In this document: positions 6,944-9,467 of the stretch, in pieces
Position numbering within the stretch: position 1 is the first letter of the stretch
How the letters are laid out: each line of letters begins with the position of its first letter
Source of the DNA: Pseudomonadota bacterium
Lineage (GTDB): Bacteria; Desulfobacterota; Desulfobulbia; Desulfobulbales; SURF-16
Assembly: GCA_030597865.1 (NCBI GenBank)
Contig: JAUVQZ010000109.1
Location: 1-9,467, forward strand
Direction: 5' to 3'
Length of the DNA stretch: 9,467 bases
The notes under the pieces: generated by a model
Told to the model about the DNA's origin: nothing
Database searches by the model: none
Seen by the model: only the letters and a program-made list of their open reading frames with translations
Translations under genes and position numbers: made by a program

Positions 6944-6970
6944 GAGGGGTGGCTCCCCTCGTCTGAACAG
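6944..6970 (-). repeat. Possible end of a degraded IS3-family element
   Basis: GAGGGG (6944-6949) and CCCCTC (6955-6960) form a small hairpin 24 nt after dctM. On the minus strand, TGTTCAGACGAGGGGAGCCA runs downstream of the transposase remnant that ends at 7007, at the place where an IS3-type terminal repeat would be. It could equally be a weak hairpin terminator for the TRAP operon, but no T tract follows directly. The reading as an IS end rests on position and general resemblance only. Confidence 0.3.
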
Positions 6971-7006
6971 CATCTGGCGTTTTTTAAGTGGATTCTCTGC
7001 TGATTA

Positions 7007-7108
7007 TTAGCCTGTCAGTTTAACCGTCGGCAGCATCACGGCATAGGCCTCATTAGGTGTTTTCCGGCCCAAACTCGAATGCGGCCTGGATAGGCTGTAC
7101 CAATCCAT
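7007..7108 (-). pseudogene. IS3-family transposase (OrfB) C-terminal remnant
   Basis: Reading the minus strand from 7108 gives 33 codons and a TAA stop. The peptide begins MDWYSLSRPHSSLG and continues RKTPNEAYAVMLP to TVKLTG. The WYN-x-x-RPHSSLG-x-x-TPxEAY pattern is the diagnostic C-terminal end of the rve integrase core in IS3-family OrfB proteins. Upstream in the same frame the sequence stops resembling a transposase within about a dozen codons. The DDE residues and OrfA are absent, and no complete element is present. It is a dead fragment, left by deletion or degeneration between the TRAP operon and the PilZ gene. Confidence 0.8.
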
Positions 7109-7261
7109 GTTCTTCAAGGGGAGCAAACAGCCCGTTGCCGTGGATGCCCTGGCAGATCACGAGTGCGGGGGGGGTGGCGCAATTTCCCGCAGGCGAGAAC
7201 CCGGTGTATGTGGGTATTTGGTGACATTGAAGGCCTGAATGGCCTGGGGTGGGAGGGGGGA
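7109..7261. other. Non-coding stretch with possible gene debris
   Basis: No intact gene is seen. On the minus strand a 29-codon open stretch without a start (7246-7160, stop 7159-7157) encodes FNVTKYPHTPGSRLREIAP, loosely resembling the start of DUF4325/STAS-like proteins, and then meets an eight-base C run (G run at 7167-7174 on the plus strand). It is most likely decayed sequence next to the transposase remnant. Confidence 0.3.
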
Positions 7262-7324
7262 GAAAAAAACAAAAAAAAAGGGCAGGACTGTCGGTAAAGA
7301 TTTGCACGGTGACAGTCCCGCCCT
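7262..7324 (-). terminator. Strong rho-independent terminator after the PilZ gene
   Basis: AGGGC-A-GGACTGTC (7279-7292) pairs with GACAGTCC-C-GCCCT (7311-7324) with a single A/C mismatch, around an 18-nt loop. On the minus strand this stem is followed by a long T tract (an A-rich run at 7262-7279 on the plus strand). There is no T tract on the plus-strand side, so it acts in the minus direction. It lies 29 nt past the PilZ stop and closes the kinase-regulator-PilZ cluster. Confidence 0.92.
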
Positions 7325-7353
7325 GGGGGCACAAGGTATGTGGTGTTGGTCAG

Positions 7354-7779
7354 CTAGTGGATGGTGTCTTGGTCGGTGGAGAATCGTCTGAGCATGTCAT
7401 CGATCTGCTCCTGCTGGTCTGCTGAAAGGTTCATGAACTGCAGACCAACTCGGCGGATAATAGACTGACCATGTTGCTCTGGAGGTATGAGGTCATTGAC
7501 ATAGGCGATCCGGCAGGGGATCTGGCCCAGCAAAAACCCCTCAAGGTTATTAAGGAGATTTATCTCAGCCATCTCCTCGCAGTCGGAGCCCTTATGGGCC
7601 AGGTACTGCAATGCTATACCTGTTTTGCTGATATTACGTATTTCGCAAAAACTGGTAGAGCTGAAGGCGACAAATCCCTGCTTGAGGTGATAACGAGCTG
7701 ATTTTCTGGCTTGCACCTGTCCGACCATGGCGTGGGGAGATGAAGTCTTAGGAACATATGGCGTTGCAGTCTGTTCCAT
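7354..7779 (-). CDS. PilZ domain protein (predicted c-di-GMP receptor)
   Basis: This is a small cytoplasmic single-domain PilZ protein expected to bind cyclic di-GMP and pass the signal to motility, adhesion or exopolysaccharide machinery. In the 144-codon frame starting at 7788 the two binding motifs are intact: R28-K-S-A-R32 (RxxxR) and N52-I-S54-K-T-G57 ([D/N]xSxxG), followed by the beta-barrel strands and a C-terminal helix (SADQQEQIDDMLRRF). The ATG at 7779 (141 residues) is preferred because GGGGA lies 8 nt upstream of it, whereas ATG 7788 abuts that same G run. It is downstream of and co-oriented with the response regulator gene (about 250 bp gap) and is followed by a strong terminator. 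The target system is unknown. Confidence 0.88.
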   Translation of the reverse strand: MEQTATPYVPKTSSPHAMVGQVQARKSARYHLKQGFVAFSSTSFCEIRNISKTGIALQYLAHKGSDCEEMAEINLLNNLEGFLLGQIPCRIAYVNDLIPPEQHGQSIIRRVGLQFMNLSADQQEQIDDMLRRFSTDQDTIH

Positions 7780-8029
7780 GATGTTCATCCCCGCATTTAA
7801 AAAAAATTAGCAATAGCTCCTTCAGTCTTGAGGCACAATCTACGATATCTTCCTGGCGGCGACAATTGGCAGAGTGTTTAAAAAACATCTAGGCGAAACG
7901 CTTAGGCCCTGTGTGCATGACACCAACGTAAAAATGTAGATGTTGTGCAGGGCTCCACTGGCTAAGGAGTGTCTTGGAGCTGTAAGGGGTCTTATACCCG
8001 AAGGGTAGGGAAGGGTATGCACCCTGGGG
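7780..8029 (-). other. Structured gap between the response regulator and PilZ genes
   Basis: No gene is seen. The gap holds inverted pairs AACATCTA (7884-7891) with TAGATGTT (7937-7944) and GCCCTG (7906-7911) with CAGGGC (7948-7953). The two pairings interlock in pseudoknot topology. A small hairpin CTAGGCG-AAA-CGCTTAG (7889-7905) competes with the first. Nearer the regulator stop are TACCC-GAA-GGGTA (7995-8007) and AGGGT-ATGC-ACCCT (8012-8025), neither followed by a T tract on the minus strand. It may be a PilZ 5' leader. It does not match the c-di-GMP-I riboswitch consensus as far as can be judged by eye. Confidence 0.4.
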
Positions 8030-8704
8030 TTACGGCATTTGGGTCTGGGCGTTGAGCTGGTCACGGAGACGGACAGTGAGTTCGCTGGTGGTCTTGCAGG
8101 AGAGCTTTTTCATGATATTGGCCCGGTGAACCCGGACTGTTTTTGGGCTGATAAAGAGAATCTGGCCGATTTTGGCAGTATCAAAACCCTGGGCAATGAG
8201 ATGGCTGATCTCCTGCTCCCGGGGGGTGAGGGGGGTGCCCTCGTCCGTGGCCATGGACGGATCCTTGCCGGTAATGATGTAGTCGATAATTTTGGTGGAG
8301 GCGGTGGGGCTCAGGTGCGTATTGCCGCTGTGAACCTGTCTGATGGCGGTTTCCAGCTCGGTGGCGGGGTCAAGTTTAAGGACAAAGCCCTTGGCCCCGG
8401 CCTGCATGGCCTGCTGGATGAAGTCAGAGTTCTCATGCATGGTGTACATGACGATCTTGGTGCGGGGCGAGATTGACCTGATGCGCGGGATCATCTCTAT
8501 GCCGCTCAAGCCCTTCATGGTGATGTCAAGAATTGCGACATCCGGTTTTGTCCTGTCAATAAGCCGTAATCCCTCGATGCCGTCGCCGGCCTCACCAACC
8601 ACTTTTACATCTCTAAGTTCAGAAAGCAGACTGACAATGCCCTGGCGCAGCAGATGGTGATCATCCACCAGAACAGTGGTAATAGGGGTGGGGGATTCTG
8701 TCAT
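8030..8704 (-). CDS. NarL/LuxR-type two-component response regulator
   Basis: This is a cytoplasmic DNA-binding regulator controlled by phosphorylation. The 224-residue product has an N-terminal receiver domain (about 8-125) with acidic pair D14-D15, phospho-acceptor D60 in VAILDITM, switch Thr88 and Lys110 in GFVLK. A linker leads to a C-terminal LuxR-type helix-turn-helix (about 157-215: LTPREQEISHLIAQG, then TAKIGQILFISPKTVRVHRANIMKKL), which has the family's conserved pattern. All catalytic and switch residues are intact. The ATG at 8704 has only a weak ribosome-binding site. The histidine kinase gene lies upstream on the same strand, 151 bp away, and is the likely partner. Target genes are not evident, although the PilZ gene downstream is a candidate. 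Confidence 0.95.
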   Translation of the reverse strand: MTESPTPITTVLVDDHHLLRQGIVSLLSELRDVKVVGEAGDGIEGLRLIDRTKPDVAILDITMKGLSGIEMIPRIRSISPRTKIVMYTMHENSDFIQQAMQAGAKGFVLKLDPATELETAIRQVHSGNTHLSPTASTKIIDYIITGKDPSMATDEGTPLTPREQEISHLIAQGFDTAKIGQILFISPKTVRVHRANIMKKLSCKTTSELTVRLRDQLNAQTQMP

Positions 8705-8708
8705 GTTG

Positions 8709-8744
8709 TCACGGGTGATTATAGTATGGCAGGCACGGTGCCTG
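8709..8744 (-). promoter_or_regulatory. Candidate promoter/operator directly upstream of the response regulator
   Basis: A 15-bp perfect dyad CAGGCAC-G-GTGCCTG (8730-8744) lies just upstream of TATAAT (8723-8718, minus strand). No -35 hexamer is present; the dyad occupies that place. On the minus strand AGGCAC-N5-CTGC also keeps the GG-N10-GC spacing of a sigma-54 -24/-12 element (GG at 8742-8741, GC at 8730-8729). Either reading gives a leader of only about 7-13 nt before the ATG at 8704. It may be an operator or activator site, or a sigma-54 promoter; the sequence alone does not decide. Confidence 0.4.
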
Positions 8745-8855
8745 ATGATTCCTTCTTCTGGATAATAATTTCAACCCCCATGGAGAGAACATACGGTAAA
8801 AAATAATCTTTGCCATCATTAATTGATTTTTGATCTTCTCGATAAGGCTGGACTT

Positions 8856-9467
8856 CTAGATGGCCAGGGCAGTGTCAGCATCGGCATGGAAGATAGGCAG
8901 GCGAATGGACATTGTCGTGCCCCGTCCTTCCCTGCTTACCACGTCTATCCTGCCGTTATGGCGCTTGATGATGCCGTAGATGACGGCAAGGCCCAGTCCG
9001 GTTCCCTCCACCTCGTCCTTGGTGGAGAAAAATGGTTGGAAGATGGCGTCTCGATGCTCTTTCTTGATGCCTCTGCCCGTGTCTTTGACATCAACCTGGA
9101 CCATATCTCCCACCTGGAGGGTGGTGATGGTGAGAGAGCCCCCTGCCAAGCCCATGGCATGGGTGGAGTTGTTAAACAGATTGAGCACCACCTGCTTGAG
9201 CTGGTCGGTAACACCGATGATGTCAGGGAGCATCGGTGCATAATTACGGTGGACTGTGATATTATGCTGGTCGAAGTTTTTATTGCAGAGAAGGATCATG
9301 CCGTCGAGGATTTCATGGATGTTCGCGGCCTCGATTTTACCGGTGGAGGGACGATTAAAGTCCTGCAGGTTTTTGATCAGGCCCTTGATGCGGTCACACT
9401 CCTCAATGGCCATGGCCGCCATTTCACCCTCGCCCTTATTGAGCCGGCCACGCATGAGCATGTTGAC
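8856..9467 (-). CDS. Sensor histidine kinase, C-terminal part (cut by window edge)
   Basis: This is the catalytic end of a two-component sensor kinase, and its reading frame is open through the right edge (204 codons visible including the stop). The end of the HisKA dimerisation helices is visible (AIEECDRIKGLIKNLQDFNRPS); the phospho-accepting His box should lie just outside the window. The HATPase_c domain is complete: N box LKQVVLNLFNNSTHAM (about residues 90-105), G1 box VKDTGRGIKKE, F box FQPFFSTK, and G2 box GTGLGLAVIYGIIKRHNG. The style (NtrB/FixL-like HisKA with QVVLNLFNN) differs from the HisKA_3 kinases that usually accompany NarL-type regulators. The gene ends 151 bp before the response regulator on the same strand, so the two are a likely pair. 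Sensor domains and signal are not visible. Confidence 0.94.
   Translation of the reverse strand, partial: VNMLMRGRLNKGEGEMAAMAIEECDRIKGLIKNLQDFNRPSTGKIEAANIHEILDGMILLCNKNFDQHNITVHRNYAPMLPDIIGVTDQLKQVVLNLFNNSTHAMGLAGGSLTITTLQVGDMVQVDVKDTGRGIKKEHRDAIFQPFFSTKDEVEGTGLGLAVIYGIIKRHNGRIDVVSREGRGTTMSIRLPIFHADADTALAI

Noticed and set aside
7053..7334. A 93-residue minus-strand frame between the TRAP operon and the PilZ gene.
   Set aside because: It runs through the terminator stem and T tract and out of frame over the transposase remnant, so it cannot be a real protein.
7860..7960. c-di-GMP-I (GEMM) riboswitch upstream of the PilZ gene.
   Set aside because: Fragments such as GCACACAGGGC look similar, but the conserved core after the first stem (GGGACGCAAAGCC type) is missing.
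8709..8819. Small 36-residue minus-strand reading frame (starting MMAKIIFYRM) between the kinase and regulator genes.
   Set aside because: It has no ribosome-binding site at a useful distance and no recognisable family, and it overlaps the candidate dyad/promoter. It is most likely chance, although its stop lies only 4 nt before the regulator start.

Overview
The window reads as a chromosomal segment of a Gram-negative, probably marine or salt-tolerant bacterium. Ectoine synthesis genes, a TatT-type TRAP transporter, outer-membrane beta-barrels and a PilZ/two-component cluster together fit a sulfate-reducing Desulfobacterota (Desulfobulbales-like) host best. That assignment is inference from gene content; no ribosomal or other marker gene is present.

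Layout. (1) 1-891, minus strand: the start of an ectoine operon, ectA followed 12 nt later by ectB, which runs off the left edge (ectC would be expected beyond it). (2) 892-1382: a gene-free stretch with repeated TAACCCC-type motifs, small dyads and, at its right end, a long bipartite terminator hairpin. (3) 1383-2723, minus: a double-length outer-membrane protein, with a MipA/OmpV-like barrel in its first half and a second, PagL-like barrel in its second half. (4) 3009-6920, plus: a complete four-gene TRAP transporter operon, tatT-dctP-dctQ-dctM. Its sigma-70-type promoter sits so close to tatT that the message may be nearly leaderless. (5) 6921-7353: intergenic debris holding the last 33 codons of an IS3-family transposase and a strong minus-strand terminator. 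(6) 7354-9467, minus: a signalling cluster of a histidine kinase (C-terminal part only), a NarL/LuxR-type response regulator and a small PilZ c-di-GMP-binding protein, closed by the terminator in region 5.

How the parts work together. EctA and EctB catalyse the first steps from aspartate semialdehyde to the compatible solute ectoine. In the TRAP set the periplasmic DctP captures a ligand, TatT (a lipoprotein on the periplasmic face) is expected to partner with it, and DctQ/DctM form the ion-coupled permease. The column that normally holds the carboxylate-binding Arg in DctP is Trp here, so a conventional C4-dicarboxylate substrate is unlikely. The kinase probably phosphorylates the adjacent regulator, which may control PilZ or distant genes.

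No CRISPR array, tRNA, rRNA, intact mobile element or defence system was seen. The most unusual items are the fused double-barrel outer-membrane protein, the Arg-less TatT-linked TRAP system with its near-leaderless promoter, and the structured non-coding gaps.
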